Notes: generated by a model not told the origin, from the sequence alone. A stretch of 64,000 nucleotides of DNA from Capsicum annuum (GCF_002878395.1 NC_061119.1:17762976-17826975); one strand, 5' to 3'. Positions 43,947 to 55,848 are shown, numbered from the stretch's first letter. Made by a program: numbers and translations.

Positions 43947-45570
43947 TAGAAAAATCATCAATGAAAGTGATAAAATATCTATTTCCTCCATGAGTTAAAA
44001 TTTCACTAAGTTCACAAGTATCACTATGAACTAATTCTAACAATTCAGTTTTTCTTCCAACTTGAAAATGAGGTTTTTTTTCGTGCTTTTGGCTTTACTA
44101 CAAGCCTCATTTTTTTGAAGTTCTTTTTGATCATTGAAATTAATCCTAAACTACTCATGATTACCATATAACGATCATTTATATGATACAAACGAGCATG
44201 CAAAAAATTAGTAGAAGAAAGCATATAAATAGAAGTAGATGTTTTATTCATTTCAACATTCAATTTGAACATACCATCACATGCATACCCCTTGCCCACA
44301 AAAAATATTATTCTTAACAATTACATATTGATCAGATTTAATAATATGTTTGAAGCCTACTTTATTAAGAAGAAAATCAGACATCAAATTTTTCCTCATA
44401 GAAGGAGTATAAAGTACATCTTTTAAGATTAATATCCTTTCAGAAGTAAACTTTAAATCGATATCTCCCATTCCAAGTACTTAAGTTGTGTATGAATCTC
44501 AAAGCATGATGGTTTTGGGCTCCTCAAAATTTGTATATTATTAAAACCAGTCTTTATCATAACAGACATGACGGTTTGCACCAGAGTCAGCCCACCATCG
44601 ATCAACATTCTCCACCATGTTAATATCTGTTCTCACTACCACAAATGGTTCTTCGGTAATGTTTGCCTGAGGTGTAGTCCTAAGTTTCTAAAATCTGCAA
44701 AATCGAGCAATATGCCACTCTTTCCACAGACAAAGCACGATCCTTTTGTTGTACATGTTGATTTTTTGCTTGATTATTTTCACCATTATTGTCCTTGGGA
44801 TGTCTACCATCATTTTTCTTAAATTTTTTCTTCTTACGCTTCAAAGTTGTATTTTTGTTAGTTTCAGGGGTAGCATTATTTAAAGAAGTTAAATTTACCT
44901 TCAGTGTGATGTTGTTCTCTTCTAATTGCAAAAGTGCATCTTGACCCCTTGCTTCTTCTTCCATGCAGATTCTCATTATCAAAGTCTCAAGAGAAGTTTC
45001 CTTTTGCTTGTGGCAAATAGTTTTTTGAAATTCCTTCCACAAAGGTGGAAGTTTATATATTATGCTACAAACAATAAGGTTATCTCTAATTTTGACTTCC
45101 TCGGACCTGAGCTCTCCAACAATCATTATGAAGTCCTGAGCTTGGTCTACCACTGATTTGTTGTCCACCATTTAGAAATAAAAAAATCTGCTAGCCACAT
45201 ATTCTTCCGCTCTCGCCTCCTCAGTGTCATACTTACTCTGCAAGACTTTCTAAATTTTCTTTGCACTAGAGTAAATTCTATCATAAATCATAAAATTATC
45301 AGACATACAATTAAGTAAAATATACCGACACTTGTAGGAGTCACTATCATATTTTTCAACTTTCTCTTGAAGAGAGATAAGTTCATCGTCGATCATGGAA
45401 GAGTTATCTACTTTATTTGGATTCTTCTCAATTAATACATAAGAAACGTTGAGAAGACTTAAGTAGAAAAACACTTTACCCTTCCACCTCTTGAAGTAAG
45501 CACCGTTAAATCGGAATGTCTTGTTAAGATCTCCCATCTTGACATCCGTGGATTTTTCAGTTGTTGCCAT
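43947..45570 (-). pseudogene. Copia gag-protease-pre-integrase region
   Basis: The minus-strand frame starts at the ATG at 45570 ([11 protein letters not shown], then [13 protein letters not shown]). Gag is broken by stops near 45249 and 45174 and continues to about 44680, where the zinc-knuckle region is frameshifted. A protease DSGA motif ([13 protein letters not shown]) lies near 44580-44615, with ILKDVLYTPSMRKNLMS near 44390-44440. A GAG pre-integrase remnant ends near 43950. Integrase and most of RT are absent because of the junction at 43946/43947. Confidence 0.72.
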
Positions 45571-45587
45571 TGAATCTCCTTAAAATT

Positions 45588-46380
45588 ATTGGTGAAATTA
45601 CAATAAACTTACAACTGAAAATTATAAGTGAAGAAAATAAAAATAGACTATCTTCTTCTTCTTCTTCGGCTGAGGCGCATATATCTCGCTCTCTTTAAGG
45701 AAATTCAAGCCCACTGCAGCAAATGTTTCACTGGTCCAACAGTAATCTTCTTGACTTGTCCCCTCCAGGATACAATAGCCTTCTCACAACAACTCAACAA
45801 CTCTGGACAAAAGTTGAGTTCAAAGCTCTACAAAAAGAACACTTCCCTTCAACTAGCAAACTCTTTTTTCTTACTAACATTTTTTTTGTGAACTCTCTAT
45901 TATCTTATGTATATCTTTTTTAAAAACATGCAAGACTACCTCTATTTATAGGTGAGCAATCTTCTATGCAATGAATATAAAGAATGAATGATAGTAGTAG
46001 TAAAGAGGGAAGATCAATGATTTGAAATTTCATGAGTTTCAAGAGTTACATGAGTTACACCACATAAAGAATATGATAATGGAGGATTAATGAGTGGAAG
46101 TTACAAGATTTTCAAGAAAATTAGTGGACAAATTCATCCACCAAACAATTAAGCCAAAACATGCACGTTTCTAACCCTTAAAAGGGACATTAAACTCAAA
46201 ATGGTGTTTTTGGCATTATATGCCATTTGCTGTTGTCATTAACACAAGAAAGGAGTAATTGACATTATATGACATTACTCACGCGGAATGTAACAAAATA
46301 CATGCAAGCAGCAAATGAGATAATTTCATTTACTTAAAGGCTAACAAATATTAAAATAATAATAATATTAAAATGCAACA
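45588..46380 (-). repeat. Ty1/Copia 5' LTR (793 bp)
   Basis: On the minus strand it runs from TGTTGCATTTTAATATT to TTTCACCAATA and ends 17 bp before the gag ATG. A TATA box (CACCTATAAATAGAGG near 45945) points toward gag, as expected of a 5' LTR. The tRNA primer site expected just after the LTR is missing. It is homologous to 28945-35216 read on the plus strand. Confidence 0.72.
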
Positions 46381-47040
46381 TCAGTTTACTTTTTATATTG
46401 TGTTTTATGTGACTAATAACAAAATTTTAACTTGTGACCGGTAAGATTATGTATAACAGATTCTTGTGGTCTGGGTCTTTTTCGAATTTTATATATAGTG
46501 AGATTTTTAGTACACCAAAGTGTATCTTTTTTTCTTTAATCTGTGAGATTTTTAGTACATCAAAAATTACGTCTTGATTGATATTAGAACAGAGAAGGAT
46601 AAGGATAAGGATAAGGCTGGAATTCCCCTTATTCCATCTAGTGCTAAAAACAAGATGATTCAAATCCCGTATGTTGGATTTCTTCAAGTTTATATTTTTG
46701 CATAGTAGAATTGCTATCCTCTACGAAAACTAGAAAACATAATGAACTGTGTCTTATCATTACATGCATCATGTTGTATTTCCACTGCCATTCTAATGCT
46801 TTAAATTTCTCTATCTCGGAAACAAGCTTGTCGAGATAAATAGATTAGAATGACATGGGTAATAACTAAACTACGACTAAATTTTACATACTTTCGTCTT
46901 TTCTTAAATTTTACATACTTTCGTCTTTTCTTTTTTGTACATGAAATCATTTAACTCACAACTTCCTAGGAAAGATATGAAAAAGATCTTCAGATGTGTA
47001 TGCTTACACTTATGGCATATATTCTTCTGGCATATTTCAG
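46381..47040. other. Non-coding DNA upstream of gene fragments
   Basis: A short (AAGGAT)n run occurs near 46592-46615, and TTTTACATACTTTCGTCTTT is duplicated near 46885-46930. The right end (CTGGCATATTTCAG, 47027-47040) is a good 3' splice site for the exon that follows. No other feature. Confidence 0.3.
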
Positions 47041-48360
47041 TTTGGAAGATTTTCTGAGTAATGTAAGGAATCTTGAGAGAAATCTGAAGAAAGTGGAAGC
47101 TAAAATAGTGGCTCTGAAGATATCACTCCTCAAGAAGGTCAACAAAGGGTCTAACATTGTGATAATGGACTCGTAAGTTTTCCTAATTTTTTATTTATTA
47201 TTTTACTGGAGTTTCTTAAGTCTTTTTGTTTTTTTTCTTTTCTTGTGGAACATCATCTGGAATAGCCGAATAGGGATCTATATATGTATAAGCTTTAATA
47301 TCTTGAGTAGGTTGCGAGCAGGGATGGCTGTAATACCTTTTCTTATTAGGACCAACTGCATATTATGGATAGATGAAAGAAACATCACGACATTGAGAAT
47401 TGATCTTTTTTATTCGAAAGCATTATTTAAATTGAGTTGCTCAAGGCCTTCTGACTATGTTTAGGGCCTTATTGGAGTCGTTTTACTTGCATTGAACACC
47501 CTAAAAATGAGAAGATTATGCCTATATATTGATCCAAACATTATTGATTGCATCAAATACAAAGATCCAAAACACCTCAATACTGATGTTAAGAAGGCTC
47601 CCACAAGTGCAGTAAAACAACAACTTATAGTTATGCGGAATTTAGGTGCTTTGCAACTATATATTGGAAAAAATGAGAATAGTGCAGGCAATAGGTCCTA
47701 TCGATGGTAATCTGAAGCAATATCCCAAAGAAGCATGGGATGACCTGCAGAAATTTCTATCATCTTCTATTGGACGAGCTTTCATAAGTGCTACACAGTA
47801 CAGGTAATGGGTTCTCATTTAGTTTGGGCCTTATTGAATTATGGTTGATGTTTGGGGAACTTTCTAAAGTTCTTATATAGGCAAAGAGCTTCTAATTTGA
47901 TATTTAATTTAACATTGTATAGTGTAAAAGTTAGTTAGGCTTAGGAAATGGTTCCTTGTGTTGGTCTATTTTACCTTTTTAAAAGAAAAGAAAAGATGCC
48001 TCCTCATATTTATCTAGCTATTATATCTCGGTCCTGAGCTTGATTATTTACTTGATCTTTTACTAGGTTTGATTTACCTTTTTAGCAGAAAAGAAAAGAT
48101 GTTTCCTCATGTGTATCTGGTTGTTATATCCCAATCCTAAGCTTGCTTATTTACTTGATCTTTCACTAGGTCTGAAGCAGTTACGGTTATTAAGAAATTA
48201 TGCCTAAAGGAGTTTGCTTTAGGAGAAATACTTCAAATCTTGCACATGGTTATTAACATGAAGAAATGGATTATACAACCTCAATCTAGATAGCAATCAA
48301 TTAAGATTACTCTTACAGAGATCGTTCCCAATTTAGTGGTGGTTGCTGCAACATAAAATC
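47041..48360 (+). pseudogene. Unidentified multi-exon host gene fragment
   Basis: Exon 47041-47172 (acceptor CATATTTCAG, donor GTAAGT) encodes LEDFLSNVRNLERNLKKVEA and a helical, Lys-rich continuation. A second open piece begins after TTTAG at 47464. An exon ending at 47803 (TACAG|GTAATG) encodes DLQKFLSSSIGRAFISATQY. The exon from 48170 continues it in the correct phase with SEAVTVIKKLCLKEFALGEI. A TAG then breaks the frame near 48290. Phase agreement across the 47804-48169 intron is strong evidence for a real gene. The second piece is out of phase with the first exon. I do not recognise the protein. Confidence 0.5.
47971..48172. repeat. 103-bp duplication of a 3' splice region
   Basis: Within the last intron of the gene fragment, a block with TTTACCTTTTTA, AGAAAAGAAAAGATG and TTACTTGATCTTT.ACTAGGT occurs twice in tandem. 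Each copy ends in its own ACTAG|GT acceptor-like site; the second is the one used by the phase-consistent exon. Confidence 0.65.
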
Positions 48361-49970
48361 TGCAAGATCTGGTTATGGCTGGGGAATGATGGCTTATATA
48401 GGTACTTCTTATCAGTTCTTTGATGTTCTTATTGACTGAGTTTGGTAGTAATTTTATTATTGTTGTGGTTAAAGTTCAATAGCATACTAGAAATTGATCC
48501 CTACAAAATTTAAGATACGTAAACATGACTGATATGAAGGCTCCAATAACACTTAAAAACTACTACTCCAAAGAAAAGTCTATTAATTAAAGTCATATGT
48601 CATTATCAACAGGGGAAAGCCAATACCTATACACTTGTAGTACGAACAGAAATAGTCTCAACGGTCTTTTATTTAGGTAAGTAGAGATCAGAGTATTTAG
48701 CTAATTGTCGTTAAATTATCTGAGGACTTAATTGTAGCTGGAGAACTGTACAGTAGACAAAAGTTAGTGTCGTAAAGTGATGGATCAATTCGTTGGTCAA
48801 AGCAGTTTGTTTTGAAGCAGAAGAAAACTTTGTATACCCCCCTAATCTTTTTTTAAAAGGTCAGTTTTTTGCTCTTTCTGGTGATGAATACATAGTCAAA
48901 GGGGATAAAAGAGTAGGTTTTTTCTTTCTTTCTTTATGCAAATAGCTCCTGTACATATTCAGGCTGATAGAAACACTAGGACGAAGGAACTCAGAATATA
49001 TTTTTGTAATTGTATGTACAATGTTCTTCCTTTGGTTTTTAAAGAGTTATAGAAAGTGTAATCCAATACACTCAAGTTTTGGTAATGCACGTATGGGGTT
49101 GCAGCAGGGTTGGATTACATTATATATGGTGATTATAAGAGTAGAAGTTTGTAATGCATCTTTAAAATTTTCTGGATAGACAATGATTGTGGATTTCTCT
49201 GCTGTTTCAATTTAGACATGATTGCGTGGGATGGATATACGCAATGAGTTTTGATTGAAAATGCAGACAAAATCAACAATCATTATTTAGGTTAATCCTT
49301 CGGTAAGGTGGCTGACGACTAGTAATAAATTTTGTTTACGTAAGTGCTTGAGTTAAAAGACAACTCATTTCATGTTCTCTTTTTTCTTTAGTTTCCTATA
49401 AAATTTAAGAAAGATTTACCTGTCTCATTGGAACACCCTATGTTTTTTTGCCCTCTTACTCTTTCTCTTATTTTTAAATTCTGTATAGGATTGTGAAACT
49501 CTCAATGTCTTTAATGTATATTACTCATTGAATTATTGCATTGCTAATTTATTAATGATCCTCATTAATCCTTTCTTTCATATTCCTTATTTGTAACTGC
49601 AAAATCCTTTAATATGTATTAATTTATGAATAATTATATTATTAATTTATTTTTGTACCGTTTCATACATTAATTATATCACTATATATAGATTGAAAGT
49701 ATACTGTTTGCATACTATAATATCCTTTGATTGTATACCTTTTAGTCGAGATTTTACAATGACATATTATTTTCTTTCACAATTGATTTTTGACAGAAAT
49801 GAATCCATAATAGGGTTAGACTTTGTAGAATGAGGATGTCATTAATCACAAAAAAATGGTGAGTTGATTAGTGTGGAAATAATATTTATTGATGAAAAGG
49901 TACTTTCTTACACTGATTCATATTTTCAAAACACTAATTCTTCTTTGAACTTTTAGTTTACATAACACTT
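48361..49970. other. AT-rich DNA, no supported gene
   Basis: No exon with both splice sites and coding character was found. It may contain intronic sequence of the fragments on either side. Confidence 0.3.
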
Positions 49971-51580
49971 ATGACTTTCTTCCATCAGAAAATTTTTATC
50001 TATGATATAATTAGTACAAAACAAGTGAACAGGCTAAAAAGCATGTTGAAAGAAGGTTCTTTATTTACTATCAAAAACTTCAAAGTTGTTGAAAGCATTT
50101 CTGCATACAGACCTACTGAAAATCTATTGACAATTATTTTGTCTGCCTCAACTCTCATCAAGAATTTATCTGAAGATATTGTTGACATTTCTATAAATGG
50201 ATTTCAGTTCATTAAACCAACTATAATTGATTCAATGGTGAATAACCATTATTGCATAAATTATTCTTATTATTAATTATTGCGTAAATTATTAAAACAA
50301 CAACATTATTCTTAAATGTCATACTTCACCCACTTTATTTGCAGATGTGGTTGGTTGTTTATATGAAATTGATGATATAGAGAATTGTGGATCGAAGGGA
50401 AAAAAAGGAAGATTCAAATTATTACTGATTAGTAATTCGCTCATCTCTATATACCCGCTTAATATCTTTATTATAGTCATTCATTGATGTTATGACAACC
50501 AAATTTCATATGTATATAAATACTTATTTCATTTATCACTTTTTTTTTAAAAAAAAACTCATAATTTTTTACTTTGGTATTATTTAAATGCAACTTATGT
50601 ATTTAAAGTGCATGAAACTTAAAATATATGCATTTAAATTCTTTCATGTTTTTTCTTTTCCTTGATTTTGGGGTAATTTCTTAAATCCAAATATAACAAA
50701 ACAAGCTTACAAAACTATGTATATGTCTTCATATTAGAACTAAAGTCTGAAAACTTCTTTTGGTTAAATTTAGACGAATTATATCAATTATACACTTTTA
50801 ATTTTCTTTGTCTCTTTTCTTGCCTAGTTTTGAGAAAGTCAAAATTACCTTATGAGAAGAACTTGGTGAAAAATTTTCTTCTTCCTTGTACAATAATGAT
50901 GTCGGCCCATGTATAGTGATAATCACATCTACAACCGTTAAAGAATTTTGTGGTAATTTTCCTCAATTTAATTTTCACTATTATGAATTGATGTGCAATC
51001 TTTTTCAACAATTGTCAAACTTACATTTTATTATATTTATTGTTAATAGGTGAAGTTAGATTCTTCACCACTCATGCAAGCAGAATATATGTAAATCTAG
51101 ATATAGATTACGTAAGATCTTTGGTTCAAAAATTTATAACCATGCCTATGGAAGTACAAATTGTCGAAAGGTCTAATGTTAATAACATTTCGATTCAGGA
51201 AGAGTTGATTTTGAATCTGATGGATATTAAGGAGCTGTTTGATTCTGAGTGGAGTTCTAAAATACAGGTTATTTACATATTTTGCTTCTTAAGTTTGTGG
51301 ATTTCTATTTCAATAATTTTATTTACTGTTTTAATTATGAAGTTCAGCTCATTTTAAAGCTAAACATGGTAAATAAATATGTTGATAAATTAACTTATTT
51401 AAATATAAACAGGTATTTGCTAACGTCTCATTGGGTAACTTGAAAGATCTCGAGGAAGAACTATAAGTCACCGATGGTGCTAAAAGTAGAATAAAAAGAC
51501 ACCTAATCATACATGGTGAAGAATTAAGTGTTGAAGATGTAAATAGGTTTAAGAAGTAGAGAGGTTATTGTTGTTCCAAA
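49971..51580 (+). pseudogene. RPA-like OB-fold (replication protein A large-subunit type) gene remnant
   Basis: Exon-like pieces: about 49989-50240 (SMLKEGSLFTIKNFKVVES, YRPTENLLTI), from 50345 (VVGCLYEIDDIENCGSKGKK), 50828-50952 (GEKFSSSLYNNDVGPCIVII, TSTTVKEF), 51050-51267 (GEVRFFTTHASRIYVNLDID) and from 51413 (VFANVSLGNLKDLEEEL). The last three join in correct phase with GT/AG borders. This is the plant DUF223/RPA1-like architecture of successive ssDNA-binding OB folds, found in host genes and in RPA-like genes carried by Helitrons. A TGA replaces the expected Trp near 50850, and the first junction is out of phase, so it is a pseudogene. Confidence 0.6.
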
Positions 51581-51731
51581 CCTGTAACTGATGTTTGAGA
51601 TTACACAAAATGGTTTCAAACTGTTGTCATTTTTAGTTTGTTGTGACGAGTAGATGTATTGATGAATAAATTTATTTGTTAATGTCATTGAATATAATCG
51701 ATATGATCATATTCATACTTGTATGATTATT

Positions 51732-51896
51732 CCTAGATTTACTTGAAGTTCCGTACTACTTTTGTTTCTAAGAAAACCCCCATTTTTGGTAAGGGTGAGC
51801 TGGTCAAGGATGAACGCAAAATTGCTTTTCATTACATGAAAAATGACTTTGTCATTGCTCTTGTTGCTGCCCTTCCACTCCCACAAGTCAGTACAT
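51732..51896 (+). pseudogene. Cyclic-nucleotide-gated channel exon fragment
   Basis: The frame IYLKFRTTFVSKKTPIFGKG, then a segment ending YMKNDFVIALVAALPLPQ, matches the S2-S3 region of plant CNGC cation channels (usual pattern LKFRTAYVS..FGRGELV..I..RYL...F..DL.A.LPLPQ). It ends at CCACAA|GTCAGT, a splice donor at the position where these genes usually have an intron. An upstream stop and the absence of pore and cyclic-nucleotide-binding regions show an isolated exon. Confidence 0.62.
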
Positions 51897-52340
51897 TATT
51901 GATCTTTCTTTGTTTTTGTAATCATAATAATTTATTTGTAATGTCATAACTCTGGATTTTATGTTGGTAAAATATGGTATATCCATGACTAATAGCATTT
52001 GAATGAATTCATAGTTACAAGGTTCTGTTGGGATAAACTACCTAAAAGATACTTTTTGCATGGTATGATATTGTTGCTTTGGATCGAACTTGTATATTTT
52101 TTTCCCAGAAGGCCCCGTATTATGAAGATTATCGCTACATCTTACATGTATCTTCCTTTTCTTTAAAAGTCTCACACCAACAATCTCCCCTCGAACTAAG
52201 TTAGTCACAAAGCCCCTGAATCAACTTGCATATGTGTGCCACCCACATCATCTAAGTACTTGTCCCCACCGAGGTCTAGATGATAGCTTATTCTTGTGTT
52301 TGTGTGCTTCTCCAAGCTACCTTGTTCGGGGAAAGCTACT
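51897..52340. other. Non-coding DNA between CNGC fragment and Gypsy-2b
   Basis: Starts as intron-like sequence after the CNGC donor. From about 52080 the base composition changes (CACACCAACAATCTCCCCTC), suggesting another unclassified repeat fragment. The Gypsy-2b gag homology begins at about 52340. Confidence 0.3.
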
Positions 52341-53349
52341 AAACCAAGTTGAAACTAGGTTTCCTCCTTCTGACTTAGGTTAAGCAAAGTTGAAACTACC
52401 TGTCTTCTCTCTCTAATTCTGCTTCTCCCTTATCTTGTTTTTTTTCTCCTCTATCTGCTAAGCAAGGGTTATAAGTGTGGATAAGGTCATGTCACTATTC
52501 AATATGGAGGATCTGCACTCATTAACAACGCTATCATTTACCCTTGACACAAATTTACTCATCCTTGCCCAACTATTTGCAACCAAATGAAGGGCATATC
52601 TGGCTAATTGAGTAAACTTAAGAGAATATTCTTTCACTGCCATAATGCCCTGCCTGAGATTAATGAACTCTAACATTTTGGCTTCTTTAAGATCTAGGGG
52701 ATATAATCGATCAAGGAAAGCTGAAGCAAACTCCTCCCACTAAACTGAACCTGTATCATCTGCCCTTTCTGACTTCCACTGCTTGAACCAAGTGTGAGCA
52801 ACATCCTACAACTGATATGCATCTAGCTCAGAACTATCAACAGTAGTCACCACCATGATGTCTGTCACCTTCTGTACTTGATCTAGAAATTCCTATGGGT
52901 CTTCGTCTGTCTTATACCCGAGAAAGGTTGGAGGGTTCATTCGAGTGAAGTCCCGAATTCTAGGTGCAGCTCAATTGGCCACTGGGTTGGCTGGAATGAT
53001 AGGTGGTCATTTATTCTGGGAAGCTACGGACTGAGCAAGAGTGGTGAATGCGGCCCTGAATTTTGCATGAGAAATATGATCATCTAAGGGATCTTCTTCG
53101 ATAGGCTGGGTTCTTCTCTTGGGAGGCATATTCTGAAATAAAGAGAAGAAGTGAATTAGACTGAGAGATTGACTTGAGATTATGCTCGCTACCACGATAT
53201 GAATACTGAAAGAGGGGAAACTGTTCCTAAAATATCTCATACCCGCCTGCACATAAATGTGGAGCGCAACACACCCATGTACGAGACTCTACTAGATGTG
53301 GCTTTCAGACTTCCTAGGACTCTATTGAACCTAGCTCTGATACAAAGTT
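52341..53349 (-). pseudogene. Gypsy-2b: truncated second internal region (gag)
   Basis: On the minus strand, past the LTR end at 53350, there is a degenerate primer site (TTGTATCAGAGC, 53334-53345). A leader follows, then a gag start ATG at 53127-53129 (MPPKRRTQPIEEDPLDD). Capsid sequence continues to 52458 (LEFINLRQGIMAVKEYSLKF) with stops. It breaks off near 52340, before the zinc knuckle. It is homologous to the Gypsy-2a gag at about 60000-60963. Confidence 0.7.
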
Positions 53350-55847
53350 TGTAATGCCCCAAATTTGGTACCTAGAATGCTACACGGTGCTCATGACCCC
53401 GAAGGACCACAAGCTAACCCATGACTGATATCTGTACCTGTACACTACATAATATAACATAATAATGTAGAAACATAAACTGAAAGGCCATAAGGTTCAA
53501 TCTAAAATATGACATAAATAGTATAATATTTGTGTAGGGTAATAAAATACCCAGAACAAAACTGGCAATACTGAAGTCTAAAAACTGATAGTCTAGAAAG
53601 CCTCTAACATGACTGAACTATCTAAGTAAGGAGATGATCAGACAGTCTTCAACTAACTCCAACTAATAAAGTAATTAATAAGATAATAACGTGAATCTAC
53701 TTCTGATCTAGAGCTCGTGTCTCGAAACCTATGGTATAAGACACCATAAGGCGAATGCGTCAATACTTTGAATGTACAGGTATGCATGTGAGGTAGGATG
53801 AATGCATGGGGTTCATATGCATGAACAATAATAATAACTGACTGACTATCATGAGCGTGAGAATACATGCATGAGACATGATAACTGATACTAATATCTT
53901 GATAAAATGATTACTGATAACTGAATACTGATAACATGACATAACTGATATAACTTATAATTGATATAACTGATAACTGATAACGTGAGTGTCTGTAGCT
54001 GACAGTCCTGAATCTGATAGAACTATCTGAGTTTCGTACTATATCTGAGTTAACTGTTTCTGACAGTCCTAAAGTCTAAAGAACTATCTGAGTCCTTTTA
54101 CTGAGACTGGTACTAAAATTATGGGATGTAGTTATTTAACCAAATACCCCTAATAGCTATTATGGTTGAGTTGGGTCTAATTTGTAACCCCAATTAGAAG
54201 GGTGTCAATACTGCGCCACCAATAAGGACAAGGTATGGGTGAACCTTATCTAATAGTGTCCCCAAAAGAGAACGGTGGGGCCCTTATCTGACAGTGCTTA
54301 TCCACCTATCAACTATCATCAAACAGTGTTGATGTTTCAACCTATGCTGGCTATATAGTTCTGGAATGCAAGGATGACTTCTAAGGATCACACCCTTATC
54401 TAATAGTATGTGTCCCCATCTATGGGTTCACTCGGAGTTAATTCCTACTCCCATCTGATTAGACTCTAAACATGATTAACTAAACTGAACTGAACATGGA
54501 ATGAGTTACTGAATTCCGTTGACTGATGGAATACTACTGATATCTGACAACTGACTAAGTTCATGAGATCATGGAGATTTCCTGAGTCATAAGACTGTAT
54601 GAAGTCTAAAGATTCATAGCTTGACTGAGAGTATCATGAAAACATGACATAGCTCTAGCTACACAGTACAAGTACCCCCAAGACTCGATAGAAGAAAAAT
54701 GACAAAGCATGGCTTACTGGAATACATGATAATCACCATAATCCATAATTCATTTATTGAAGCATTTAATCAAGTGGGTGATAAGCATAAACTTGTACAT
54801 ACATGGGGATTTCATGATATCATACTATTTGGGAACTTTCCTTCATCTAGGCATTTAATCAAACACATGATAGGCATAGTATGTGTTGACAACATTATAC
54901 AATAATTAACATCATGGTTCAGTTCTAATTCCATCATTCAAGGGTTTAATCATAGGTTTACATGAACCTATATCTATACTAATCAATTCCACATGAAATT
55001 TATCACCAAACATGGATAAAAATTCAATTAGTCATTATCAACATGAACACTAGCAACCTAACATGAAATTCATAAAGAAAATCCATAAACTTGAACTTAG
55101 AAAAGGGATTCTTGGACGAAAGTATTCCATGAATGAACACTATGCATACCTGGGTTAAAGTTCTTTATGTTCTTAAACTTGAAGAATTAGAAATCCCTTA
55201 GTTCTTCAATAAGATTGGATTTTTGTTCTTAGAGATTAATGTTAGAGAGAAACCCTAATATTGGTTGTGAAGTAATAATGAACCAAATGGCTGAAATCGG
55301 ATATAATTAGGTATATATGTAGGTTGGTGGTAAATGACCAAAATACTCTTTTAAAAATGACTTTAATTTTCTGAATCGGGACTTGCGATGGCTCATGCGA
55401 TGGTCCATCATTAGGGCGATGATCCGTCATTTTGACCGTCATATATGGACCAAGAGAAGGGTTTACTGCCTAAGTAGCGATGGCCTGGGCGACGGTCCAT
55501 CGCAAGTTCGACGGTTCGTCAACCTATCCGTCGCACCTTAGCTAGAAGGTGGCCTCACTTTTTCCCTTACGATGGCTTAAGCGATGGTCCATCGCTAGTC
55601 TGATGGTCCATCAGCCTCACCGTCGCACCTGGGTGATTTTACTTCCTTCTGTGTTTTGGTCATAACTTTCTTCTACGATGTTGGATTTTGATGAAATTGG
55701 TATCGATGGAAAGATTATTCAATTTTCCACGTGATAGAATGTGAAAAACTTAACAATACCATATATATAAAAATAGATTCATATTCCAAAGAAAATTATA
55801 ACATCCTTAAGATTATTTCAAGCTAGGAAAAAGGCACGAGTATTATA
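53350..55847 (-). repeat. Gypsy-2 shared LTR (3' of 2a, 5' of 2b), 2.5 kb
   Basis: Matches 61184-63690 along its length. On the minus strand it starts TATAATACTCGTGCC, where TG is expected, and ends GGGGCATTACA. It contains a cluster of GATGGTCCATCGC/CGACGGT..GTC palindromic words at about 55380-55630. A polypurine tract lies on its 5' side (2a) and a primer site on its 3' side (2b). Confidence 0.8.
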
Positions 55848-55848
55848 A

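Noticed and set aside
50000..50188. Minus-strand ORF over the RPA-like region
   Set aside because: It is antisense to an exon with clear OB-fold homology.
53653..53942. Two minus-strand ORFs with MHMNPMHSSY-like segments, similar to 61651-61833
   Set aside because: They lie within the Gypsy-2 LTRs and are repeated with them; they are LTR sequence, not genes.
54699..54905. Plus-strand ORF conserved with 62502-62831
   Set aside because: Both are in the Gypsy-2 LTRs, antisense to transcription; similarity is due to LTR homology.
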